Shown here: positions 42,001-49,508 of the stretch, one piece after another
Position numbering within the stretch: the first letter of the stretch is position 1
Layout of the letters: each line of letters opens with the position of its first letter
DNA from: a virus
IMG/VR virus record: IMGVR_UViG_3300029448_000009
Span: 21,155-85,154 of that record
DNA: 64,000 bases
Direction: 5' to 3' (one strand)
Program-made: the position numbers and the translations under genes
The notes under the pieces: model-generated
Databases searched by the model: none
Seen by the model: only the letters and a program-made list of their open reading frames with translations
Told to the model about the DNA's origin: nothing

Positions 42001-45000
42001 CATCTACTTCTAATATAGCTGCTTCTTGTCTTAATTGTTTTTCAGACTTCTTAGCATTTGCAGGGTCTTGTTTAAGAGCTTCATACCTAATTTGTACCAT
42101 ACGTAACAAATTAATAATGTTTTGTGACTCTTTAGCATTTATTTTTCTATGGTGTAAAGGCGCTAAGTTTCCTGAAGAGGTTACTGTAAAAGCCATACCT
42201 GCAAACGGTACTCTATATGTTATCCCATTCATTGTTATCTCAGAGTATACTTTATCCCCGTCTTCTAAATTTTTAGTTGTAAGATCTATAACAACATCTT
42301 TAGTTCCTTTTTTACCTCTAGACCCTATAACTCTACCTTTAATAGGAGCTAATCTTTTACTGCCGTCTTCTTTTGTATTTATTACATTAGGAAGACCTGC
42401 GCTTAATCCTGTTATACTTAATAGTTTAGGAGTGCTAGAGTTTAATATACTATTTCTATCAGCTTGATATTCATTAACTGCATTTTCTACATTTATTCCT
42501 GCCTCATTTGTAAACCTATCTTTACCCTTTCTGTTTTTTAAAGTAGATCCCATCATAGATGTGTATACAATATAAGAAGGTTCTCCTTGTTTAGGTTTAT
42601 TTCCTTTTGCATTTACTCTTATAGGCTTACCTGTTTTATCAGTTAAAACTAATTTGATGTCTGTTGTATTAGGATCAGTATGACTGCTATCCATATACTT
42701 TTTCTGATCGTAATTAAAAAATACTCCTTTTAAGTCATTAGCTAAATCTGCAGGTATGTTATTACTATGCACAGCCATTAACTTAGTTTTTGACATAGGA
42801 ATAAACTTAGACGTAGCTTGGAACCAAATAAGTTGATCTCTAGATGCTTTCCATTTATTTTGCTCATCAAGAGATAGCCCCTCTCTCATAGTAGCTTCTT
42901 GATTTTCATTTAAAATAATATCCCCATTACCATCTACTATAGATAACTCTGTTAAATTATCTATTGCTGTTTTCATGTCACCAGCCGTTTTATAATAACC
43001 AGGACTAGAAATATCAGGTTTAAATAAAAATGGATTATTTTTTGACATGTCATCTGCTTGCATGTTATAGTTTCTACCTGGACCTTTTGGATTAGAAGGT
43101 TTATTTGCAGACGTGCTACTAGTACTTGTAGGAGAAATTACTTTAGCTTCTAGCGCTGCTAACTTAGCCAGGATTTCATCTACCGCATTCATATACTCTG
43201 CAGCATTAATTAGTAATTGTGCATTTTCTAATTGCTGATCTACATCTCCATCTTCTCTTTGTATTTGATATTCATTTAAAATACCATTAATCTCATCAAT
43301 TTCTTCATTGGTAGCTTTAAGATGTTGGTTTAATAATCTAGAATCAGAAAAAGCTTTTTCAGCCTTGTCTAACTTTTTAAAGAATTCTCCTATTTTTTCA
43401 AAAGAGTTTGGATTATTTTGTCTGTAAATTTTAAACTTTTGATAAGTTGGTAATCCTTCATAGTTTACTACACCCCCTCCTTGGTTTGGATAGTTTTGTT
43501 CGTCAAGCATGTCTTGTTGCATGCCTCGTAATTTAACCCCATCTAGATTGTAATTCTTTTGTCCTGTTCCTGTAAGAATTTGTAACTCTACTCTTAATGC
43601 GTCTCCTATAAATTCATAGCCTTCTGGAATCTGTCCAGTTTCTTTCATTTGACGCTCTTTGTTTTCTATCCCCTGAACAAAAGCTTCTATGTCTTGAATA
43701 GTTTCTTTGTATAAATCATTAAAATTATTTGCTTTACTGTCTTTTAATCCTGAGCTTTTAATCTCTTTCATACGATCAAAAATCATTTTTTCTAAAACAT
43801 TTTTATGATCTTGTAACTCGCCAAGCTTTAAATTTAAAGTCTTTATGTTTTCATTTGTAACTGATGCATACTCATCAATAGAAGTTTTTAATTCTTGAGC
43901 AATAGCTGAAGCCGCATCTCTATCTTCTCTTGTAGTAATTTCAGGTAAAGAAGTTATATTTTGAGCTTCTTCTAATAATATTTGCTGTTCAACCTGTAAC
44001 CCTGCTATTTGTTCATTTCTAATATCACTTTCTTCTTCTTGTTGTAATATTCCTACCTGTTCTTCTAATCTAGTTATTTCATATTCAATTTCACTAAGAC
44101 GTTCTATTCTATCAGAGCTTTCAATAGGCACACCTAATTCTAAAGCTTTTAAAATTAACATTTGATTTTCTCCTTTATACTGTTGTATTATATCAGAATC
44201 AAATTGTTTTGTTCTTGGATTATAATGAACCATTACTAACTCAGTTAAGTAATCTATCTGGTCAGTTATTCCTTGTTGTTCATTTTTAAGTTCTTCTATA
44301 AGATTCTCTCCAGTTTCTATCTGGTCCATAATCTTATCATGAGCTTCTTTAACTTCTTTTATTTCAACGTTTTCTCCTTCTTTAGGAAGTTTCCCTATAA
44401 GTTCTAAAATTTCATTTTCTAGTTCTGCAATATCTTGTGCTAACTTTTCTACTCTTTTTCCTTTTTCTCCTTTTAATTCATCTATAGCTGCTAAAAGTTT
44501 TTTAGCTTTAGCTTGTGAATCAGTAACTATGTTTTCATCTCTACCTCCTAAGTTTTTTAAAATAGAAGAATCTACTACATTTTCTGTTCCTTCTTCTAAT
44601 AAGTTACCACTAGAGTCAAATCTATACCATTTATCTCCAACTCTAAATTTAGCTTTTGTACCAAACTCTTCAAATAATTTTCTAGCTTCTAAGTTTTCTA
44701 TATTATTTTTAGCTGTTTCACTCTCAACATCATCTACAAATTTTTCTATTTGATCGTATATATCTTGCATTGATTGTTTTGGGTTTAACCTAGCTCGGTT
44801 AAACTCTTTAATAAACTGCTCTCTTCTAGATCTTACATGTCTAATATCTTTAAACAATTGTATAACCTTTTCTTTTTTCATTTCTGCTTTAGGGTCGTCT
44901 TTTGAAAGAGTTGCTAATTGCTCGTTTAATCTTGCAATTAAAGCTTCTTCTTCTCTTGCGTCTAAAAATGGGGAAGCGCTTTGATCTCCTGATGCATCAC

Positions 45001-47410
45001 TTAAACCTAAAAATTGCTTAGTAGACTCTGCTTGTTTTTCTAAAAATGTTCTATATTGTTTTACATCAGTAACTCCAGGAGGTAATACTAATTCAGAATC
45101 TTTTTTGCTTAATAGATCCTGTACTTCTTTTAAATATTGTTTTGCACTTTCTTTACTAAAGTCTCCTACAGTAAATGTTTGTTCTTTACCATTTGCATCT
45201 ATGTATGTAATACTTCTTGCAGCTCCTTTATTTTTTGTATCTGTAGATTCATTAACTGTTCCTCCTGTTAACTCTGCAATTTGATTAATCATAGAAGCCT
45301 CTCGTTCAGACAATAAATCTATAGAAGCTAATCTATGAGCCATTCTTTCTCTTAACGCAGAAGCTTTTTCATCAGTCCATTTTTGATCATCTGTTAGTTT
45401 TAAAATACCATCTACATCTTTAAAAGCTTGTTGTACCTTAGTTGCTCTTCTAATAACAGAGTCGGCCATTTTATCTTTTCTAGCTTGTACTTCCGCTGAA
45501 TTTGCAAAATCACTTTCTTTATAACCAAAGTATTCTATAAATTCTGCATCAGACATTTCTCTAATTTGATTTGCTTCTGATGCTATATCTGCAAACTGGC
45601 CTGTCATTACCTTAGCTTTTACATAAGCAAAAAATTTATCATTTTGTACATTTTTATATTCAGCTATATTATCATCTGCTAAATGTTTGTCCATTAAAGA
45701 TTGTAATTCTTGTTGCTCTGTATAAAAATCTGAATAAGATTTTAAACTAGTTAATAAACTTTTTCCGTGTTTATTATAATAAGCTGCAGATAAATCTTGA
45801 AATTGTTCTTTCATTCTAACACCTTCTAATCTACTACCTGCTGCAGTCCAAGAACCGTTGTTAAATGCTTTTCCTGGCAATCCTAATGTACCTAACATTA
45901 ATCCTAACATAACTTCTGTTTGACCGTTAGGATCTTTAAATGTTTTAATATAACCTCTATTAATAGAATCTAATATATCAGCTGTACCTTCTTTACCTTG
46001 TATACCGTGCTTGGCTAATGTATATTCATACATGGTTTCAGACAACACTGATTGTCCACCCTCTTCTACAAACCCTTCATACATAGCAGGAAGAGCTACT
46101 GCTTTTACTCTAGAGCTTGCTTTACTTAATCTTAAAGCATTTTTTTCGCTTAAACCTAATACTTTGCCTACTCTACTTGTTCTATATGCAGCTGTTGCAG
46201 CACCGTCTGCTCCTATAACTGTAGGTCTAGCTCCAAGGCCTATTTTATTCATTGCGTTTTGATAACCTTGTTTTAAAGATGCTCCAGGACCGTATAGCCC
46301 TCCTATCATAATCATATTACTTACACCAACTAATGCTAGATTTCCTGCAAATACTACATTAGCTTGAGCTCTAGCTTTATTTTCTATATCAAGCTTTTCA
46401 TCCATTGTAAGATCTCTAGCCTTACCTTCTTTTTCTTCTATTTGTCTTAAGTAACTTTTAGTAAGAGTATCTTTCATGTGCTCATATGACTGTCTAGCTT
46501 CTACACCAGCTTCAAAACCAGCACCTGTAAGAATTTGTCTTCCTAATTTTGCTGTTTCCCAAAACCTATCAGATCTAATTGCTCCTTTAATAGCAGATGT
46601 TATTTTAGTAGCGTCTGCTGCTTTATCTAACATTTTACCTGCTTTACTGAAACCTTTTAAAACTCGTGTTGCTCTAGCTCCTAAACTTGCTGTATACAGT
46701 GCTTGTGCACTTGCTGCAGCCCCACCCGTACCAACAGTAGCAGCAGTTAATGCTAATTCTGTTAATGCAGCTCCTGCAACAAAACTTAACCCATTTGTAA
46801 ATTGATCTGACCAAAAATTAGCTGTTCCTAATTTTTGCCATACACTCATTTCTCTTTCATAGTTAGTGTAATAGTTAGGAAGCTTTTCATCCATCCACTC
46901 ATTAGCACTGTCTAAAGCGTTCATAATTTCATTATCCCATATTTTACTAGCGTCTAAATTTATTATAGAACTACCTAATCCATATACGGTTCCAACAACA
47001 CCCCCAATTACATTTGTACCAACTTTACCTATAGCTTTTGTTATACCATTTCCCCATTTATCAATTGTTTTTTGCCTTTGACCTCTGACCTCGTTCATGT
47101 CATAGGTATCTTCTAGTCTTAATGGTGCATAAGAATCTTCTTTTTTATCAAACACTCCTGTATTTCCTATAAATTGTACACTAGGATCTCGTTGATATAA
47201 AGATAATGGAATTCCTTGATAGGTAGCATCATACGTTCCCTCAGCAACAGGTGCATCTTCTAATTTTTGTTTCTCAGTTCTAGTGTCTTCTTCAGGTTCT
47301 TTTTCAGGTTCATTAGAAATTACAACGTCTGAATCAATATTGACATTGTTATTTTTTTCTTTTTCTAAATCTTGAGAAAATCCAAATTGTTGAGTTAGTT
47401 CTTGCGACAT
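33077..47410 (-). CDS. Giant virion protein with RNA-polymerase core and zincin protease
   Basis: One continuous frame of 4777 codons. Residues 1-110 are acidic and disordered. A glycine-zipper-like hydrophobic segment lies near 125-150 (NVIGGVVGTVYGLGSS), with a second hydrophobic stretch near 205-240. The middle contains long Glu/Lys/Gln coiled coils (about 650-1450). A zinc-metalloprotease motif HEGFH (H2262, E2263, H2266) is followed by EEYLAEEFRKW and FFSRLFDRLRNFFRAMFG. Near residue 3683 comes GSDFDIDKLTLY: the DxDxD metal-binding loop of two-barrel RNA polymerases (D3683, D3685, D3687), preceded by FRIPTDGLHSIDF as in the beta-prime active-site region. Known crAss-like virion RNA polymerases are single chains with this motif; here it is fused to a protease and long helical parts. 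It probably is ejected and transcribes early genes; processing by the protease is inferred. Confidence 0.85.
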   Translation of the reverse strand: MSQELTQQFGFSQDLEKEKNNNVNIDSDVVISNEPEKEPEEDTRTEKQKLEDAPVAEGTYDATYQGIPLSLYQRDPSVQFIGNTGVFDKKEDSYAPLRLEDTYDMNEVRGQRQKTIDKWGNGITKAIGKVGTNVIGGVVGTVYGLGSSIINLDASKIWDNEIMNALDSANEWMDEKLPNYYTNYEREMSVWQKLGTANFWSDQFTNGLSFVAGAALTELALTAATVGTGGAAASAQALYTASLGARATRVLKGFSKAGKMLDKAADATKITSAIKGAIRSDRFWETAKLGRQILTGAGFEAGVEARQSYEHMKDTLTKSYLRQIEEKEGKARDLTMDEKLDIENKARAQANVVFAGNLALVGVSNMIMIGGLYGPGASLKQGYQNAMNKIGLGARPTVIGADGAATAAYRTSRVGKVLGLSEKNALRLSKASSRVKAVALPAMYEGFVEEGGQSVLSETMYEYTLAKHGIQGKEGTADILDSINRGYIKTFKDPNGQTEVMLGLMLGTLGLPGKAFNNGSWTAAGSRLEGVRMKEQFQDLSAAYYNKHGKSLLTSLKSYSDFYTEQQELQSLMDKHLADDNIAEYKNVQNDKFFAYVKAKVMTGQFADIASEANQIREMSDAEFIEYFGYKESDFANSAEVQARKDKMADSVIRRATKVQQAFKDVDGILKLTDDQKWTDEKASALRERMAHRLASIDLLSEREASMINQIAELTGGTVNESTDTKNKGAARSITYIDANGKEQTFTVGDFSKESAKQYLKEVQDLLSKKDSELVLPPGVTDVKQYRTFLEKQAESTKQFLGLSDASGDQSASPFLDAREEEALIARLNEQLATLSKDDPKAEMKKEKVIQLFKDIRHVRSRREQFIKEFNRARLNPKQSMQDIYDQIEKFVDDVESETAKNNIENLEARKLFEEFGTKAKFRVGDKWYRFDSSGNLLEEGTENVVDSSILKNLGGRDENIVTDSQAKAKKLLAAIDELKGEKGKRVEKLAQDIAELENEILELIGKLPKEGENVEIKEVKEAHDKIMDQIETGENLIEELKNEQQGITDQIDYLTELVMVHYNPRTKQFDSDIIQQYKGENQMLILKALELGVPIESSDRIERLSEIEYEITRLEEQVGILQQEEESDIRNEQIAGLQVEQQILLEEAQNITSLPEITTREDRDAASAIAQELKTSIDEYASVTNENIKTLNLKLGELQDHKNVLEKMIFDRMKEIKSSGLKDSKANNFNDLYKETIQDIEAFVQGIENKERQMKETGQIPEGYEFIGDALRVELQILTGTGQKNYNLDGVKLRGMQQDMLDEQNYPNQGGGVVNYEGLPTYQKFKIYRQNNPNSFEKIGEFFKKLDKAEKAFSDSRLLNQHLKATNEEIDEINGILNEYQIQREDGDVDQQLENAQLLINAAEYMNAVDEILAKLAALEAKVISPTSTSSTSANKPSNPKGPGRNYNMQADDMSKNNPFLFKPDISSPGYYKTAGDMKTAIDNLTELSIVDGNGDIILNENQEATMREGLSLDEQNKWKASRDQLIWFQATSKFIPMSKTKLMAVHSNNIPADLANDLKGVFFNYDQKKYMDSSHTDPNTTDIKLVLTDKTGKPIRVNAKGNKPKQGEPSYIVYTSMMGSTLKNRKGKDRFTNEAGINVENAVNEYQADRNSILNSSTPKLLSITGLSAGLPNVINTKEDGSKRLAPIKGRVIGSRGKKGTKDVVIDLTTKNLEDGDKVYSEITMNGITYRVPFAGMAFTVTSSGNLAPLHHRKINAKESQNIINLLRMVQIRYEALKQDPANAKKSEKQLRQEAAILEVDGKNLFVFKMLKDMVYYGTGTENQLAEDQSTRVDFYDTGKGYQIGDQFISYQDILDNNTSKFNEFLQNKLINVNMTSLKNKKGKASSTTPFYMPFYKETGVNTFELDDSVQYKWDNYEQYLLEAREDAAFEPPLQTNLPLMNNLSYVTPQYNFRYLKFDMPGRGKKAGRVYNGQAEPQAPENVIYTDLQKNQIQKYEQILNAAKEGRGIEIELVEGFSQTVDSKYAINLDYDFNLYQGKTPPVSDQEYLDTLLEYLEEYKTTSRANGFSDFAFNKFNKRDEKNLEAVVEGTTPQQVEENQKEVEDVIDQQQKEIDDSIQMAEDAIEGPVQDLGSIPVIDESQAETDQTVSDVLSKPLESDDVQNEIDNVNDNQDDLFDDEEINMVINQMNQNDSNINSVVSETQGITKEELDTIKKMLPWNKFEFVSDYIESKTPFVIGQVKGFGKTVISELAIGGTTYHEGFHQVSYFLLNQPTRDQMYNEVRAKKGTFTDYKGNLVSFSKATDKQAEEYLAEEFRKWVLSDGTYKKDTYSQPKGFFSRLFDRLRNFFRAMFGLDTRLQPDSKMATVATIFNKIKAGGFANATMPNNIGKVQEINMALLKNNNSPESSRFSADMMSSFSRHFGNVLFDDPVRGLNLSDLEMLSDKNRSEEYNKRLVRAYKTAFSTLYNELGAKIVAATNLAKKTTDPKKVKAYETMAQQAAKSRLFLNGGRIKNVRDGNIKSFQEVHRQFLLSLGIDTSLKVEKEENLKDGKSDPFNILESMQFSAAGNAHPYIKLLLGTLPNFSKTTVTGVEGIVDSNYAMNFVQDRLAGISNPTQQVEELKRLSAKHPWLNTLIKRLGSLDENSSFDQMKLSNMFAQQMNKTKNTFDSFLLDTNGNFYSVDPNANQLKNIIITPWKNNLKNSNIKDKDGRLLVNIEEGQLKINLDYKPNLGVIKNVSLSNINKKSTVRAAVLNNPETVLRLFEEFGFEFADKNAMLTSTKTIDGKSVKEIMRDSASWLLSELPKGNLGADLFAKETLDAQTRLGNLLKVEMLFNDKIVEPKHLNAEGKPVYGITLNNYMSMISNKLNKGTLLPHFQNNPYVANSAVLRALSENPNLKIDMHVIEGLRIDRAGDQGLHTSHLTYEDRAAVYINSVLNGVIPILRTADAKTEYGVRLPIEQFNDAIDAKGQLLGYFIDELNTAVQFRTKGVGKDIKDYKDKAGELRVFNHIVRSRLNLSEISDLDAALAGNIPVGQFIAKHENTLIRAIIQYLNDQSKKNKTLMLTNKIISKGKGNTFVNNGLDYQTISEILGSKNVSKTTLTDSQVNDIAHAFTLRTFIGNVEQLKLFFGDVAQYKDLYKRTKLASGTKKFPRTDELMNSWLNSNEVETSEDIKEEYGDHNKNYTGQANIMVYGDPVSESVYWREYAEYLGEDISNLYRNIEEADANAFANIHFYRELMMRIGDWTGKQENLFKKAMLGQELTREELTSFPTLKPQGFGPAISPLKQMVGLKLSLTPIFPQMTRINGKDTALKGLLKNMYETNTDMVMHPTAAKVGSRVSLDTGNAPAFYNENGGINSIDPDLHTVIDLSYFGIQVDINKEFKGKVTLGTQSRTHILANLYEGGMPVDYEGDTKTWAGLTEEQKKSKSEVHKNASDYLDAVNEITRRSRENLLKRFNLEQTTKNGETSYKLKDGNMQKFADMIRDEIAKRNYPENVAAGIESLLNQPDGDKKVFDLIVNKNRIENLLFSLISNNTITQKVTGENAVQVSSLGSETAIGKEQVVRVVKEGKLQSSGATGLKFYRKKDRRNKDSETLGMEVYLPHYFKELLGKNLEIRQDGIYNERGKKIGDSNLLELIGFRIPTDGLHSIDFMTIKGFLPAEAGAQIMVPSELVVKAGSDFDIDKLTLYLPSYTVKDGMITKREFINADTNTKEGMAVYYNAVYGPFNNFWSKLNKDLIVAQEQELGSTEAAVNNLLMAIFRENPNIAGDKLYDYSDAEIEVLFSRFRKLASNPDKDRADRVEDVIKEFNKLKKKANKIPSLDEFFAENKGKNPTELNHIGAVQNRMIDLKTKILSNSRSYNQLLNPIGTRVILDIRDELGIKERDVTYADLISYPHIFNITKDFQSGKNGLGIAATNATHIVKSQQAGLYLRPNTEIDGVKKFSKLGINLEGFGGLTGNPIRLDRIYDVNGEHRITEIASELLNVFADASEDPIVADLNLVPEVGNALMFLLRSGVPVRNAVFLINQPIVKDYIKALNVNKSKIQMVKNSPMSKKVILNAVLNLYSPNKPQTNRQDKLFNAEQLKEMSQKTKTELVKENLAQDQQQILEDFVLYDAIGGQLTALTLATSFDTKQPKGRNHARLILEQYDQVKADNTFGNIDNLILRTHLNEFYLTHEAASKQFNSMFLTDRAGPRAVGQLDAIFEIFSNNKLPLSDANRLAVMNEAENELVIAALLSHKFDGVKLGDKAEQLFLGENTAAKRVAQLQKEYPNNSFVQSLLPSIEKVRTGPLRGTDNIKVYTRVLNNYEANLMRDSFLELPEADQNMLVDHAILQSGMSLTNMSYLHLLPTEKFTERAVQIVNKLKPGSTDVINFFDNFFRNNWHNSRIVPRLPRSKYTIQSKNIFPKIKSADPTSGFPYVSVITDAVETQEAEELKAKGLPVPKTTLLFKKSLNQNSKSDYASYEIVDKLGNGLNLKEYPTDPNEKSILDKNNLRYTQTQDVFSKQIISPIGTTFSKFELAQIAKGAVKNISVPAGSFKSGKVYVLPDNTKIHLKLVDEIQYKGLDSAEELDNFARNEGYDSWDKLLPKIKSGKNKIPSSWLDSSKNQKLSVYEVVGVDAKENINAEEDYKKVVNIQHVRPEIYEGEDGAAIVEEQLRKDIQQQIKNGKRSFQTKLLPGTGEMAVNILMQEQTRLNNINQSLSIKVGVPGSKLLNDLTSEEKMRLGILRRQLRKRRNVTIVGTTAINPIANTLKINPKEIAERIAIEKKTTCK

Positions 47411-47422
47411 ATGTTTTTAGTT

Positions 47423-49507
47423 TTATATTCCCGTAGGCATTGTGCTTACATTACTCTGTACAGCTGATTGATAAGCTTGATCATACAAATCTTGTAATAA
47501 AGTTGCTTTTTGTACAGGTTTATATCTTTCTATTATTTTACCTGAACTATCTTTTTTAATATAGGTAACAACTGGGTAATATCCAGGAGGTCCTATTTTT
47601 TCTCCCTTTTCATTTCTTAAAACATCATATTTATATTCTACTTGTCCTATTGTTTGTGATTGATCAACAGGATCGTAGTAATCTAAATATTCCATTTGAC
47701 CTTGAAAACCATTTGTTGATATTTCATAAAGCTCTTCTGCAGGTTTATAAAGACCTTGAACTTCATTTATATTACCTACTTCAACTTGAATAGCTTTACT
47801 ATCACTTCCATCTGTTACATTAAGAGTTATTAAATTAGATCCTGCTCTATTACCTTGTTGTATAGTACCAGACCAATTATAATCCCCATTATTAATTGCA
47901 TTAAAAATAGACTCTTCTGAAACACCATGGATTTCATGCAACCTCTCTACAGCATCATTTAAATTGTTAGTAAAACTACCATCTTTTTTTCTAACATGTA
48001 CCCCACGAGTAAAATAAATATGTTTTGATTTAGGATCATTCATACTTTTAACGTAATCCATATCTCCTTGATATACTTTAGATACCTGAGCTTGAGTATT
48101 TTCCATTTCTTTAGTTATATGTTCTAGAAACTCTTTATCGCTTTTAAATTGTTGTCTAGCTTCTGGATTGCTCATTAAAAGATCAGCTATATATTCATCT
48201 CTACCTGCTAATAATTGTGCTTCAGATAGCAGTTGAACATCCCCTCCAACCTCTTGAACTAAATTATCATATCTCACTTGCATATCTTCAGCAGCCTGTC
48301 CCATACATTTAGGATCTCCACCACATCTATTAATAGCTGCTTGAAAAGTGCTATCTTTAAATTGATAATTACCACTTTCATCAAATATTTTTGCATCAGG
48401 AGTAAACCAATCTACAATCCCACCAGTAATTCCACCAAACACTGTACCTATACCAGGTATAAAATAACCTGCAGCAGCACCTTTTAAAACTCCATCCCAA
48501 ATACTATCACTTTCAGTATCTTTAAAAGAGCCATCATCATTTGTGTCAAATAAACTAGCAGGAGTTAACAATTTATTATTTTCCATTACATTACTAGAAG
48601 TTGTAGCTACTAGACTTGGATTTACTTGTTGTACCCAATATGGATTTTTTTGATAACTATAACTTCCTTTACCAACTTGTTTAGCTGCAATAGACATCAT
48701 TTGACTTTTAACTTTTTCTTGCGCTTCTTGTGCTGTATAAGTTTCACCTGTTTCAGGATTTATATCTAATTGAGTTAACTTTCTCATTTGTTGTATACCC
48801 TCGTCAGTTGATAAATATGTACTCATTAAACCGTCTACAATACGAGTTACTTTTTTATTTCCAAGGTGAGTACCTGTTTTTAACAGTTGTCCCATTTCTT
48901 GAAACACAGGATCTGTAGATATATTAGCAACAAGATCAGTCATTTTTTCATCATACCCAAGTTGTTGTTCAAATTTAGGTTCATATACACTTGTAACCAT
49001 TTCTCCTGTTTCTGGATCTTGGTAATGAGATTTATGCATACTAGCAATATCTCTCATCATAGGTTGTCCATTTTCATCTCTAACTAAATTACCTTGATCA
49101 TCTCTTACAAATTCTTGATCAAATAAAACCTGATGGCCCAGTTCTCTCATTTTTGCTTTAGTTTTCTTTGCTAAATCATAATTTTCATATGATTGCCTAG
49201 CAGCTATTAATCCCTCATTAGTCATAAAGTCAGTTGTAGCTTTAGACACTGCATTACCTGCAAGCTCAAAAGATCCTGTTGCAGAAATGTCTTCAAACTG
49301 GCCGTTTATACTATTAATCATGTTATCTTTTAACTGCTCATCACCTTCTAATACGTTCATAGATCCTACGGTTCTATTAAGCATATCATAATTAAGTTTA
49401 TTATCATCATATCTTTTCTTTAATATTGTTGACACGGCTACTTTGCCTGGATCAACATACATTGATTGATATGGTTTTAATTCGTATCTACTGTATCTGT
49501 TTGCCAT
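47423..49507 (-). CDS. Putative ejection/cargo virion protein, 694 aa
   Basis: Opens MANRYSRYELKPYQSMYVDP, a Tyr/Pro-rich start typical of crAss-like structural proteins. A glycine-zipper segment lies near residues 342-367 (GAAAGYFIPGIGTVFGGITG). The rest is helical and polar. The PGxGTxxG motif is shared with the neighbouring large protein, suggesting both insert in or cross the host envelope, or pack with the polymerase inside the head. Only one base separates it from the preceding stop codon. Function is inferred from context. Confidence 0.65.
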   Translation of the reverse strand: MANRYSRYELKPYQSMYVDPGKVAVSTILKKRYDDNKLNYDMLNRTVGSMNVLEGDEQLKDNMINSINGQFEDISATGSFELAGNAVSKATTDFMTNEGLIAARQSYENYDLAKKTKAKMRELGHQVLFDQEFVRDDQGNLVRDENGQPMMRDIASMHKSHYQDPETGEMVTSVYEPKFEQQLGYDEKMTDLVANISTDPVFQEMGQLLKTGTHLGNKKVTRIVDGLMSTYLSTDEGIQQMRKLTQLDINPETGETYTAQEAQEKVKSQMMSIAAKQVGKGSYSYQKNPYWVQQVNPSLVATTSSNVMENNKLLTPASLFDTNDDGSFKDTESDSIWDGVLKGAAAGYFIPGIGTVFGGITGGIVDWFTPDAKIFDESGNYQFKDSTFQAAINRCGGDPKCMGQAAEDMQVRYDNLVQEVGGDVQLLSEAQLLAGRDEYIADLLMSNPEARQQFKSDKEFLEHITKEMENTQAQVSKVYQGDMDYVKSMNDPKSKHIYFTRGVHVRKKDGSFTNNLNDAVERLHEIHGVSEESIFNAINNGDYNWSGTIQQGNRAGSNLITLNVTDGSDSKAIQVEVGNINEVQGLYKPAEELYEISTNGFQGQMEYLDYYDPVDQSQTIGQVEYKYDVLRNEKGEKIGPPGYYPVVTYIKKDSSGKIIERYKPVQKATLLQDLYDQAYQSAVQSNVSTMPTGI

Positions 49508-49508
49508 A

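Noticed and set aside
41964-42467. Open plus-strand frame of 167 codons
   Set aside because: Antisense to the same giant gene, with no leader and no recognisable domain.
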